A stretch of 64,000 bases of DNA, from positions 124,001 to 188,000 of the forward strand of contig NZ_SUMB01000007.1 in assembly GCF_005048155.1 (NCBI RefSeq). Reading direction: 5' to 3'. The notes under the pieces were generated by a model that did not search any database, had not been told where the DNA came from, and saw nothing but the letters and a program-made list of their open reading frames with translations. Position numbers and translations under genes: made by a program. The stretch is from Streptomyces piniterrae. GTDB taxonomy: Bacteria > Actinomycetota > Actinomycetes > Streptomycetales > Streptomycetaceae. Within the stretch, counting starts at the first letter, position 1. Each line of letters opens with the position of its first letter. Below are positions 1 through 7,963 of this stretch, piece after piece.

Positions 1-1787
1 CCGTCCTCGGCGAGGATGTGGCCGAGGCAGACGACGTTCTCGTACGACGACTTGTCGAAGACCAGGGTGCCGACGGCCATCAGCGTGTAGAACCAGCCAC
101 GGGTCTGGTCGATGGCCTCCGAGATGAACTGCGCCGGGTAGCGCTTCTCGAAGAGCTCCTTGTTGCGGTACGGGTAGCCCCACTGCGCGAACGGCATGGA
201 GCCCGAGTCGTACCAGGCGTCGATGACCTCCGGGACGCGGGTCGCGGTGCCCTGGCAGGTCGGGCAGGCGAAGGTGATCCCGTCGATGAACGGGCGGTGC
301 GGGTCCAGGCCGGACTGGTCGGTGCCGGTCAGCTCGGTCAGCTCGGTCAGCGAGCCGACGCAGGTGAGGTGGTCCTCCTCGCAGCGCCAGATGGGCAGCG
401 GGGTGCCCCAGTAGCGGTTGCGGGACAGCGCCCAGTCGATGTTGTTGTTGAGCCAGTCGCCGAACCGGCCGTGCTTGACCGACTCCGGGAACCAGTTGGT
501 GTTGCCGTTCTCCCGGAGGAGGGCGTCCTTGACCGCGGTGGTACGGATGTACCACGACGGCTGGGCGTAGTAGAGCAGCGCGGTGTGGCAGCGCCAGCAG
601 TGCGGATAGCTGTGCTCGTAGGCGATGTGCTTGAAGAGCAGGCCGCGGGCATCGAGATCGGCGACCAGCGCCTCGTCGGCCTTCTTGAAGAACTGGCCGC
701 CGACCAGCGCCAGGCCCTCCTCGAAGGTGCCGTCCGGGCGGACCGGGTTGATCACCGGCAGGTCGTACGCCTTGCAGGTCCTGAGGTCGTCCTCACCGAA
801 GGCCGGGGCCTGGTGGACCAGGCCGGTGCCGTCGTCGGTGGTGACGTACTCGGCGTTGACGACGAAGTTGGCGCCCTCCAGCTCGACGAGGGAGAACGGG
901 CGCTCATAGGCCCAGCGCTCCATCTCGCGGCCGGTGAAGGACTGCCCGGTGGCCGTCCAGCCCTCGCCGAGGGCCTTCTCCAGCAGCGGCTCGGCGACGA
1001 CCAGCCGCTCGGCGCCGTCGGTGGCGACGACGTAGGTGACCTCGGGGTGCGCGGCGACCGCGGTGTTGGAGACCAGGGTCCAGGGGGTGGTCGTCCAGAC
1101 CAGCAGCGCGGCCTCGCCGGCCAGCGGGCCCGAGGTCAGCGGGAGGCGGACGAAGACGGACGGGTCGACGACGGTTTCGTAGCCCTGCGCCAGCTCGTGG
1201 TCAGAGAGGCCGGTGCCGCAGCGCGGGCACCAGGGGGCGACGCGGTGGTCCTGGACCAGCAGGCCCTTGTTGAAGATCTCCTTCAGCGACCACCACACGG
1301 ACTCGATGTACTGCGGGTCCATGGTGCGGTACGGGTCGTCGAGGTCGGTCCAGTAGCCCATGCGGGTGGTGAGCTCGGCGAAGGCGTCGGTGTGGCGGGT
1401 CACCGACTCGCGGCACTTGGCGTTGAACTCGGCGATGCCGTACGCCTCGATGTCCTTCTTGCCGTTGAAGCCCAGCTCCTTCTCCACGGCCAGCTCGACC
1501 GGGAGGCCGTGGCAGTCCCAGCCGGCCTTGCGGGCGACGTGGTAGCCCTGCATCGTGCGGAACCGGGGGAAGACGTCCTTGAAGACACGCGCCTCGATGT
1601 GGTGGGCGCCGGGCATGCCGTTGGCCGTCGGGGGGCCTTCGTAGAAGACCCACTCGGGCCGTCCCTCGGACTGCTGGAGGGTACGGGCGAAGACCTTCTG
1701 CTCCTGCCAGAACTCGAGCACGGCGTGCTCCAGGGCGGGAAGGTCTACCTGGGCGGGCACCTGGCGGTACTGGGGTTGCGGACTCAT
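1..1787 (-). CDS. ileS: Isoleucyl-tRNA synthetase, 5' part (truncated by window edge)
   Basis: Cytoplasmic class I aminoacyl-tRNA synthetase that charges tRNA-Ile. The frame is open from an ATG at 1787 to the window edge, giving about 595 N-terminal residues of a protein normally over 1000 long. It begins MSPQPQYRQVPAQVDLP. The Rossmann-fold signature appears as PGAHHIEAR followed by VFKDVFPRF, the form seen in eukaryote-like IleRS. A CP1 editing region with WTTTPWTLVSNTA and a C-x2-C pair (CPRCGTGL) follows, then DAWYDSGSMPFAQWGYP. The frame ends near CLGHILAEDG, so the KMSKS loop should lie just beyond the window. A T-box leader precedes the gene, indicating control by uncharged tRNA-Ile. 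IleRS identity is very secure. Confidence 0.95.
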   Translation of the reverse strand, partial: MSPQPQYRQVPAQVDLPALEHAVLEFWQEQKVFARTLQQSEGRPEWVFYEGPPTANGMPGAHHIEARVFKDVFPRFRTMQGYHVARKAGWDCHGLPVELAVEKELGFNGKKDIEAYGIAEFNAKCRESVTRHTDAFAELTTRMGYWTDLDDPYRTMDPQYIESVWWSLKEIFNKGLLVQDHRVAPWCPRCGTGLSDHELAQGYETVVDPSVFVRLPLTSGPLAGEAALLVWTTTPWTLVSNTAVAAHPEVTYVVATDGAERLVVAEPLLEKALGEGWTATGQSFTGREMERWAYERPFSLVELEGANFVVNAEYVTTDDGTGLVHQAPAFGEDDLRTCKAYDLPVINPVRPDGTFEEGLALVGGQFFKKADEALVADLDARGLLFKHIAYEHSYPHCWRCHTALLYYAQPSWYIRTTAVKDALLRENGNTNWFPESVKHGRFGDWLNNNIDWALSRNRYWGTPLPIWRCEEDHLTCVGSLTELTELTGTDQSGLDPHRPFIDGITFACPTCQGTATRVPEVIDAWYDSGSMPFAQWGYPYRNKELFEKRYPAQFISEAIDQTRGWFYTLMAVGTLVFDKSSYENVVCLGHILAED

Positions 1788-1789
1788 CG

Positions 1790-2035
1790 GGGGCTTCCTC
1801 CGGCGGACACCTGCTGCGTTTTCCGTCCGGAGGGACGAGAGCCTGCGCTCCCGCGGTACCACCCTCCTTGGCGGTGCCACTGCACCGCCCCCTCATTGGG
1901 GTCGCGCTGCCGGTTCTACTCGCCCTGGGTGGCCCGCGGCCCGTGGGCTCCGCCCACTGTCCAGACCCGTGGGCGGAGCCCACTATCCAAAGCTTTCTTC
2001 CGGCGACTCCGGGGTGATCTTCACGTCGCGCACGC
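1790..2035 (-). promoter_or_regulatory. T-box riboswitch leader of ileS
   Basis: On the minus strand the conserved T-box sequence AGGGTGGTACCGCG lies at 1865-1852, 65 nt before the ileS ATG. Further upstream are an AGTAGAA S-turn-like element around 1920 and a short stem containing GAAGATCACC, in which ATC (2018-2016) would be the isoleucine specifier. A perfect 15-bp inverted repeat (1943-1957 with 1969-1983) lies between specifier and S-turn. The compact arrangement resembles the ultrashort stem I, translation-acting T-boxes known in front of actinobacterial ileS. No run of U follows the T-box sequence, which fits translational control. Motif identity is direct; mechanism is inferred. Confidence 0.88.
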
Positions 2036-2446
2036 CCCCGGGCTCGCACCGTCCCCGGGTCGCTGCTGGCTGCGTACGACGCTACTCGTCCCATCGATGC
2101 CTTTCGCTGGGTGCAAGTGTACGGGGCCGCACCGACAGCGGCCGACCGGTTTTCCGGATGCGGATGGTGGGTGGAGGGGCGGGCCCGGGAGCGCGGCGCG
2201 GCCGGGGCGCCCCGCGGGATGACCCGAATGGCGAACGGCCGGCCGCCGGAGCGCGCGTTCCCCCTGGCCGGCGGCGGACCCGGCGGTTACGGGGCGGGGA
2301 GCGGGGCACAACCGATGCAGACCTGGCCTTCGGGTGGGGTGGCCGGAACCGTCGGGCGGTGCGTCCCGTTGCCGCATGGCGTGCGGCGATTTATCGTTCC
2401 CGTCACGATTCGCGAACAAGATCACATATGTGAAGGGGTCGCGGCC
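2036..2446. other. Intergenic region ileS / traR-like gene
   Basis: About 410 bp between divergent genes. It should hold both promoters. The only distinct element seen is the perfect 12-bp palindrome TCACATATGTGA at 2422-2433, directly ahead of the GAAGGGG ribosome binding site of the TraR-like gene; it could be an operator or an mRNA hairpin near the binding site. No convincing additional gene was found. Confidence 0.4.
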
Positions 2447-3181
2447 ATGGTGGCGAAAAAGACCGCCGCGGAGCAGAGCACGACGCCTGCCGACGAGGCC
2501 GTCGCGAAGCAGCCCGCACAGAAGGCGACGCACAAGACCGCCGCGCAGAAGAAGCCGGCCACGGAGAACACGGCACCGAAGAGTGCGGCGACGACGGCCG
2601 CCAAGAAGACCGCGAAGAAAGCGGCGAAGAAAGTGCCGAAGAACACCGCGGCCAAGAAGGCGGCGGTGCCCGCGAAGAAGACGGGAGCCAAAACGGTGGT
2701 GGCGAAGAAGACCGCGGCGGCGGCCGGGACGCACGGCAAGGCGCCCCGGCGGGAAACCGCCGTGCCCAAGGCGCGGGTGGCCGCGACGCCGGAGGAGCTC
2801 GCCGTACGGCCCGGCGAGGACCCCTGGACACCGGGCGAGGTCGCCGCGGCACGGGCCGAGCTGATGGACGAGGTGGGTCGGCTGCGCAGCGAGATCACCG
2901 CGTCCGAGGACGCCATCGCCGGACTGATGCGGGACGGCGACGGCGCCGGCGACGACGAGGCCGACACCGGCACCAAGAACATCACCCGCGAACACGAGCT
3001 GGCGCTGGCCTCCAACGCCCGCGAGATGCTCCAGCAGACCGAGCGGGCCCTGGGCCGGCTGGACGCCGGCACCTACGGGCTGTGCGAGAACTGCGGCAAT
3101 CCGATCGGCAAGGCGCGCATGCAGGCGTTCCCGCGCGCGACACTGTGTGTGGAGTGCAAACAGAAGCAGGAGCGGCGCTGA
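2447..3181 (+). CDS. TraR/DksA-family zinc-finger protein with Lys/Ala-rich N-terminal tail
   Basis: A 244-residue protein. Residues 1-100 are a low-complexity basic segment of repeated AKK, AAKK and TAKK units like histone H1 or the tail of actinobacterial HU. Residues 120-200 form a helical region (ELMDEVGRLRSEITASED), and the C-terminus carries a four-cysteine zinc finger, C-x2-C-x17-C-x2-C, starting GLCENCGNPIGKARMQAF. This is the DksA/TraR C4 signature. DksA proteins bind RNA polymerase through the secondary channel; the basic tail suggests extra nucleic-acid binding, which is inference. The ATG at 2447 follows GAAGGGG; upstream in-frame starts lack a site. It lies just upstream of lspA on the same strand. 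Confidence 0.85.
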   Translation: MVAKKTAAEQSTTPADEAVAKQPAQKATHKTAAQKKPATENTAPKSAATTAAKKTAKKAAKKVPKNTAAKKAAVPAKKTGAKTVVAKKTAAAAGTHGKAPRRETAVPKARVAATPEELAVRPGEDPWTPGEVAAARAELMDEVGRLRSEITASEDAIAGLMRDGDGAGDDEADTGTKNITREHELALASNAREMLQQTERALGRLDAGTYGLCENCGNPIGKARMQAFPRATLCVECKQKQERR

Positions 3182-3300
3182 CACGGCCGAATCGTCGCGG
3201 CCGGGCCCCCGTTCCGGCCGCGGCCGTACGGGTGTGCCGTACTCTCGTCCTCAGCCAGGCACGGTCTGGCCGCGGACTCAACGGGCTGAGGGACTCACAC

Positions 3301-3903
3301 GTGGCAGAGGCGGAACGCATCACCGGTACGCCGGAATCCGAGCCGGGATCCGGAGCGGATTCCGAGCCGGGATCCGAAGGGGGACGGCCGGCGGAGCCGG
3401 AGCAGAAGGCGGCCCGCGGCAAGCGGCGGATCGTCGCGCTGCTGCTCGTCGCCGCCTTCGTCTACCTGCTTGACCTGGGCAGCAAGCTCATCGTGGTCGA
3501 GAAGCTGGAGCACCACGCGCCGGTCCAGATCATCGGGACGCTGCTCCAGTTCGAGGTGATCCGCAACCGCGGCGCCGCGTTCAGCATCGGCGAGGCGCTG
3601 ACGATCTTCCTCACGATCATCGCGGCGACGGTGATCGTGGTGATCGCCCGGATCGCGCGCAAGCTCTACAGCCTGCCCTGGGCCTTCGCGCTCGGGCTGC
3701 TGCTCGGCGGCGCCTTCGGCAACCTCACCGACCGCATCTTCCGCTCGCCGGGCGTCTTCGAGGGCGCGGTGGTCGACTTCATCGCCCCGGCGCACTTCGC
3801 GGTCTTCAACCTCGCCGACTCCGCGATCGTCTGCGGCGGTTTCCTGATCGTGATCCTGTCCTTCCGCGGCCTGGACCCGGACGGCACCATCCACAAGGAC
3901 TGA
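3301..3903 (+). CDS. lspA: Lipoprotein signal peptidase II
   Basis: A 200-residue integral membrane aspartyl protease that removes the signal peptide of diacylglyceryl-modified prolipoproteins, acting after Lgt (also in this window). An acidic, Gly/Ser/Pro-rich cytoplasmic tail (1-35) precedes four membrane segments. The family motifs are present: YLLDLGSKLIV, EVIRNRGAAFSIG, GGAFGNLTDRIFR with the first catalytic Asp, and FNLADSAI with the second. The GTG at 3301 was chosen because it is the nearest start to the first membrane segment that keeps the usual long actinobacterial tail. A pseudouridine synthase follows on the same strand, the common lspA-rluD order. Confidence 0.95.
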   Translation: MAEAERITGTPESEPGSGADSEPGSEGGRPAEPEQKAARGKRRIVALLLVAAFVYLLDLGSKLIVVEKLEHHAPVQIIGTLLQFEVIRNRGAAFSIGEALTIFLTIIAATVIVVIARIARKLYSLPWAFALGLLLGGAFGNLTDRIFRSPGVFEGAVVDFIAPAHFAVFNLADSAIVCGGFLIVILSFRGLDPDGTIHKD

Positions 3904-3989
3904 GCCGGCCCCGCCCGCCCACAGGCCTCCGGGGTCCGGCCCCGGGGCCCAGGGCCCGCCGCCGGGCCGGAACACCGTGCCGCGGCTGC

Positions 3990-3995
3990 CATACT
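3990..3995 (+). promoter_or_regulatory. Candidate -10 hexamer CATACT, leaderless
   Basis: Ends 6 nt before the GTG of the pseudouridine synthase gene, which has no Shine-Dalgarno sequence. It belongs to a set of similar hexamers in this window with A at position 2 and T at position 6. Confidence 0.5.
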
Positions 3996-4001
3996 CGTGG
4001 G

Positions 4002-4943
4002 GTGAGCACCCTTCCCGAGATCCGCACCCTGCCCGTACCGGACGGCCTGGAGGGCGAGCGCGTCGACGCCGCGCTGGCCCGCATGTTCGGCTTCTCCCGT
4101 ACGAAGGCCGCCGATCTCGCGGCCGCCGGCAAGGTCCGGGTCGACGGTGCCGAGGTGATGAAGTCCGAGCGGGTGCGCGGCGGTGCCTGGCTGGAAGTCG
4201 AGATGCCGCAGGCCGCGCCGCCCGTGGAGATCGTCGCCGAGCCCGTCGAGGGCATGGAGATCGTGCATGACGACGACGACATCGTGGTGATCGTCAAGCC
4301 GGTCGGCGTCGCCGCGCATCCCAGCCCCGGCTGGAGCGGCACCACGGTCATCGGCGGCCTCGCCGCGGCCGGCTACCGCATCTCCACCTCCGGTGCCGCC
4401 GAGCGGCAGGGCATCGTGCACCGTCTCGACGTCGGGACCTCGGGCCTGATGGTGGTCGCCAAGTCCGAGCGCGCCTACACCCTGCTCAAGCAGCAGTTCC
4501 GGGACCGTACGGTCGACAAGCGCTACCACGCCCTCGTCCAGGGCCACCCGGACCCGATGAGCGGCACCATCGACGCCCCCATCGGCCGGCACCCCCAGCA
4601 CGACTACAAGTGGGCGGTCACCGCCGAGGGCAAGCCCTCGGTCACGCACTACGACCTGATCGAGGCGTTCCGGGCGGCCAGCCTGCTCGACATCAAGCTG
4701 GAGACCGGGCGCACCCACCAGATCCGGGTGCACATGGCCGCGCACCGCCACCCCTGCGTCGGCGACCTGACGTACGGCGCCGACCCCACCCTCGCCAAGC
4801 GGCTGGGCGTCGGCCGGCAGTGGCTGCACGCGGTCCGGCTGGGCTTCGAGCACCCCTCCGACGGGAGCTGGGTCGAGTTCGAGAGCGCCTACCCCGATGA
4901 TCTGCGGCACGCCCTGGAGACCGTGCGGGACGAGAGCAGCTGA
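4002..4943 (+). CDS. RluA-family 23S rRNA pseudouridine synthase (RluD-like)
   Basis: A 313-residue enzyme isomerising uridine to pseudouridine in rRNA. Residues 15-75 form an S4 RNA-binding domain (GERVDAALARMFGFSRTKA). The catalytic domain has the family signature HRLDVGTSGLMVVAKS, whose Asp is the catalytic nucleophile, followed by the KRYHALVQG and GRTHQIRVHMAAH motifs. Length and architecture match RluD/RluC enzymes; exact target uridines cannot be read from sequence. It starts with GTG after a -10-like hexamer and without a ribosome binding site, so it may be leaderless despite being only 98 bp downstream of lspA. Confidence 0.92.
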   Translation: MSTLPEIRTLPVPDGLEGERVDAALARMFGFSRTKAADLAAAGKVRVDGAEVMKSERVRGGAWLEVEMPQAAPPVEIVAEPVEGMEIVHDDDDIVVIVKPVGVAAHPSPGWSGTTVIGGLAAAGYRISTSGAAERQGIVHRLDVGTSGLMVVAKSERAYTLLKQQFRDRTVDKRYHALVQGHPDPMSGTIDAPIGRHPQHDYKWAVTAEGKPSVTHYDLIEAFRAASLLDIKLETGRTHQIRVHMAAHRHPCVGDLTYGADPTLAKRLGVGRQWLHAVRLGFEHPSDGSWVEFESAYPDDLRHALETVRDESS

Positions 4944-4971
4944 CGGCGGGGCGGTTGCCGCCCGGACCGGG

Positions 4972-5041
4972 CGCGGTCGGCGACCACAGGCATCCGGCGT
5001 GCTGCCGGTCCCACCGCGGTCGGCAACCACAGGCATCTGGC
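4972..5041. repeat. Two-copy 27-bp direct repeat
   Basis: Two copies, 4972-4998 and 5015-5041, start 43 bp apart and differ at 2 of 27 positions. The core is GTCGGCRACCACAGGCATC. They fill most of the gap between the pseudouridine synthase and antiporter genes. Role unknown; possibly a duplicated intergenic element. Confidence 0.7.
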
Positions 5042-5091
5042 AATCTTGAGCCGGAAAGTGATCGATTCCGACCACCCCGGAGCGTAGCCTC

Positions 5092-6687
5092 GTGGACCAG
5101 CTGGCTCTGCTGTTCGTCCTGCTGCTCGGAGCCGTGGTCATGGTCCCGGTCGGCGACCGGCTGGGGCTGCCCTCGCCGGTGCTGATGACGCTCGCCGGTG
5201 CGGTCCTCGCGCTGCTGCCGTTCGTGCCCAACATCGAGGTACCGCCCGAGTTCATCCTGCCGATCGTGCTGCCGCCGCTGCTCTACGCGGCCGTGCAGCG
5301 CACCTCCTGGCGGCAGTTCACCGCCAACCTCCGGCCGATCTTCCTGCTCGCCGTCGCGCTGGTCTTCGCCACCACGGCCGCCGTCGCCGCGGTCGCCCAG
5401 GCCGTGGTGCCCGGGATGCCGCTGGCCGCCGCGGTGGTGCTCGGCGCGCTGGTCGCACCGCCCGACCCGGTCGCCGCGACGGCCGTCGCCGGCAAGCTCG
5501 GACTGCCCCGCCGGATGGTCTCGATCCTGGAGGGCGAGGGGCTGTTCAACGACGTCACCGCGATCGTGCTCTACCACGTGGCGCTCGCGGCGGCGGTCAG
5601 CGGCACCTTCTCGGTGCCCGGGGCGCTCGGCTCGCTGGTGCTGTCCGCGGTGGTCGCCATAGCGGTGGGGCTGGTGCTGGGCTGGCTCACCAACAAGCTG
5701 ATGGGACTGCTCGGCGACCCGACGCTCCAGATCGGGCTGACGCTGCTGGTGCCGTTCATGGCCTACGTCCTGGCCGAGGAGTTCCGCGGCTCCGGTGTCC
5801 TCGCGGTGCTGACCTGCGCGCTCTTCCTGGCCGAGTACGCGGTCGACGCCGACGACGTGATGGGCCGGCTCGCCGGATACACCTTCTGGGAGGTCGTCGA
5901 CACCCTGGTCACCGGTGTCGCGTTCGGACTGATCGGGCTGGAGCTGCACAACATCTTCGGCGCCGCGGACGGCCGTTGGGACCAGCTGCTCGGCGCGGGC
6001 GCCGCCGTCGTCGGGGTCGTCGTCGCGGTCCGTCTGCTGTGGCTGCTGCCCGCGTCCTGGCTGGCCAAGCGGCTCCACCGGCGCCGCGACTACGACGAGG
6101 ACATCCCGATGAGCTGGCGCGAGACGCTCATCATGTGGTGGTCGGGGATGCGCGGGGTGGCCTCGGTGGCGCTGGCGCTGGCCATTCCGTACTCCGTCGA
6201 CGGCGGCGACGGTTTCCCCGTCCGCGACGACATCCTCTTCATCGCCTTCGCGGTGGTGCTCAGCACCCTCGTCGTCCAGGGCCTCACGCTGCCCTGGCTG
6301 GTGCGCAGGCTGAACGTGCGGGCCGACACCGATGCCGAGGACGCGCTGGAGCGGGAGCTGGCGCTGCGGGTCATCAAGGCGTCCAAGCGGCGGCTGAGGG
6401 AGATCCTGGCGGTCGAGGAGCTGCCCGAGGAGGTCGGCGACCAGCTGGCGCGGCGGGCGTACGACATCGGGGCGCGGATCGCGCCGGAGATCGTCGACGA
6501 CGAGCGGCGCGAGCTCTTCGAGAAGCGCTTCACGCGGATGAAGAAGGTGCAGCGCATCCAGGCCGAAATGTTCTCCGCGGCCCGGCACGAGGTGCTCGCC
6601 GCGCGCAGCGAGCCGGGCGCGGACCCGGAGATCGTGGACCGGGTACTGCGGCATCTGGACGTGCGGAGCCTGCGGGGGAGCCCCTAG
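5092..6687 (+). CDS. Na+/H+ antiporter, CPA1 (NhaP-type)
   Basis: A 531-residue polytopic protein with about 12 membrane segments and a hydrophilic C-terminal tail of about 120 residues (from about residue 405). CPA1 features include FILPIVLPPLLYAAVQRTSW, the ion-binding stretch LVAPPDPVAATAV, LEGEGLFNDVTAIVLYHVA with the conserved ND pair, and the WWSGMRGVASVALALAIP region. These proteins exchange cytoplasmic Na+ (or K+) for H+ in pH and salt homeostasis. The GTG at 5092 opens straight into the first membrane helix. The stop codon lies inside a palindrome that is repeated just downstream. Confidence 0.9.
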   Translation: MDQLALLFVLLLGAVVMVPVGDRLGLPSPVLMTLAGAVLALLPFVPNIEVPPEFILPIVLPPLLYAAVQRTSWRQFTANLRPIFLLAVALVFATTAAVAAVAQAVVPGMPLAAAVVLGALVAPPDPVAATAVAGKLGLPRRMVSILEGEGLFNDVTAIVLYHVALAAAVSGTFSVPGALGSLVLSAVVAIAVGLVLGWLTNKLMGLLGDPTLQIGLTLLVPFMAYVLAEEFRGSGVLAVLTCALFLAEYAVDADDVMGRLAGYTFWEVVDTLVTGVAFGLIGLELHNIFGAADGRWDQLLGAGAAVVGVVVAVRLLWLLPASWLAKRLHRRRDYDEDIPMSWRETLIMWWSGMRGVASVALALAIPYSVDGGDGFPVRDDILFIAFAVVLSTLVVQGLTLPWLVRRLNVRADTDAEDALERELALRVIKASKRRLREILAVEELPEEVGDQLARRAYDIGARIAPEIVDDERRELFEKRFTRMKKVQRIQAEMFSAARHEVLAARSEPGADPEIVDRVLRHLDVRSLRGSP

Positions 6688-6714
6688 GGGACGTTCGAAC
6701 AGATCCCCTAGGGG
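6681..6714. repeat. Duplicated CCCCTAGGGG palindrome at antiporter stop codon
   Basis: The palindrome CCCCTAGGGG occurs at 6681-6690 and 6705-6714, each followed by ACG, with a central TTCGAA between them. The first copy contains the antiporter stop codon TAG (6685-6687). The whole unit folds as one long inverted repeat between two convergent genes and may act as a bidirectional terminator or a protein site. Confidence 0.55.
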
Positions 6715-6759
6715 ACGCGAGGGCCCCCTGCGGGTCCACAACGTGGGGGCGGCGGGGGG

Positions 6760-7845
6760 TTATTCCGGGGGGTGTCGGCGGTCCGGCCGCGCCGCTTCCT
6801 GGTCGGCCGGTGCCGTCGTCGTGCTGATGCGTGGCAGTGCGTACGCGTGCTCCGTGCGCAGCCACTCGATCATCCGCTCGCGGACGTGGCAGCGCACCGT
6901 CCAGATGGTGTCCGCGTCCCGGGCGGTGACCAGTGCGCGCACCACGATCGTGGACGGTGTGGTGTCGGTGACGACCAGGCTCCAGGAGCGGCCGTCCCAG
7001 TCCGGGGACTCCTCCAGGATCTTCTGCATCCGCTGCCGCATCTCCTCCACCGGCGCGGAGTGGTCGAGGTGGAAGAGGACCGTGCCGGTCATCTGCGGGC
7101 CGCCGCGCGACCAGTTCTCGAACGGCTTGCTGGTGAAGTACGACACCGGCATGGTGATCCGGCGCTCGTCCCAGGTCCGTACCGTCAGGAAGGTCAGCGT
7201 GATCTCCTCGACGGTTCCCCACTCGCCGTCCACGACCACCGTGTCACCGAGCCGCACCATGTCGCCGAACGCGATCTGGAGGCCGGCGAAGAGATTCCCG
7301 AGGGTGGACTGGGCGGCGATGCCGGCGACGATGCCCAGCACCCCGGCCGACGCCAGCATGGACGTGCCGACCGCCCGCATCTCGGGGAAGGTCAGCAGCA
7401 TCGCGGCCGCCGCGACGACCCCCACCACGGCGGTCACCACCCGCTGGATCAGCGTCACCTGGGTCCGCACCCGGCGCACCCGCGCCGCGTCCCGGCCGGC
7501 CGCCGCATAGCGCGAGTACCACGACTCCACGACCGCCGCCGAGGCCCGTACGAGCAGCCAGGCGGTGGCCGCGATCAGGATCAGCGACAGCGCCCTGCCG
7601 ACGCCGGCGGAGTGCTGCTCGACGCTCTCCAGCCCGGTCTCGTCGTACGCGCCGCGCAACAGGGCCGTGCACAGCACGACTTGCAGCGGGATCCGGCAGC
7701 GGCGCAGCAGGTCCCACAGCGGGGTCTCGGGATGTCTGACGTCGATCCGGTGCAGCGTACGGTCGGCCAGCCATCCCAGGATGAGCGTGACCACCACCGC
7801 GCCGCCGATCACGGCTATCGGGCGCAGCACATCCTCCATGGACAC
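6760..7845 (-). CDS. MscS-family mechanosensitive channel
   Basis: A 361-residue membrane protein of the small-conductance mechanosensitive channel family. Four hydrophobic segments lie in residues 1-150, followed by the pore-lining helix and MscS beta domain: ASAGVLGIVAGIAAQSTLGN, LFAGLQIAFGDMVRLGDTV, and VEEITLTFLTVRTWDERR. Such channels open under membrane tension to release solutes during hypo-osmotic shock. The GTG at 7845 is preferred over the ATG two codons later because AGGAGG (7856-7851) sits 5 nt before it. It converges on the Na+/H+ antiporter. Confidence 0.9.
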   Translation of the reverse strand: MSMEDVLRPIAVIGGAVVVTLILGWLADRTLHRIDVRHPETPLWDLLRRCRIPLQVVLCTALLRGAYDETGLESVEQHSAGVGRALSLILIAATAWLLVRASAAVVESWYSRYAAAGRDAARVRRVRTQVTLIQRVVTAVVGVVAAAAMLLTFPEMRAVGTSMLASAGVLGIVAGIAAQSTLGNLFAGLQIAFGDMVRLGDTVVVDGEWGTVEEITLTFLTVRTWDERRITMPVSYFTSKPFENWSRGGPQMTGTVLFHLDHSAPVEEMRQRMQKILEESPDWDGRSWSLVVTDTTPSTIVVRALVTARDADTIWTVRCHVRERMIEWLRTEHAYALPRISTTTAPADQEAARPDRRHPPE

Positions 7846-7926
7846 GGGTGCCTCCTCGATGCGGTGTACGGCACCGCTCGGGCAGCGATGCCGTGTGCTC
7901 GTGCCGTTCCCACCGACCGTAGCTGG

Positions 7927-7932
7927 CACGAT
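7927..7932 (+). promoter_or_regulatory. Candidate -10 hexamer CACGAT
   Basis: Ends 7 nt before a GTG (7940) opening a 7-codon frame just ahead of the hydrolase gene. It matches the NANNNT pattern seen at other leaderless starts in this window. Confidence 0.4.
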
Positions 7933-7939
7933 GGGGGAA

Positions 7940-7963
7940 GTGCGATCCAACCCCAGGGAGTGA
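7940..7963 (+). CDS. Possible 7-codon leader peptide
   Basis: GTG-initiated frame encoding MRSNPRE. Its stop TGA shares the sequence TGATG with the ATG (7963) of the downstream hydrolase, a geometry typical of translational coupling. It has a -10-like hexamer but no ribosome binding site, so it would be leaderless. It may instead simply be the 5' untranslated region. Confidence 0.25.
   Translation: MRSNPRE

Noticed and set aside
18..2222. Long plus-strand frame opposite ileS
   Set aside because: Shadow of the ileS coding sequence that continues through the T-box leader; no protein motif.
2447..2740. Lysine-rich segment considered as a separate histone-like gene
   Set aside because: It is in frame with the zinc-finger domain without a stop, so it is a tail of one protein.
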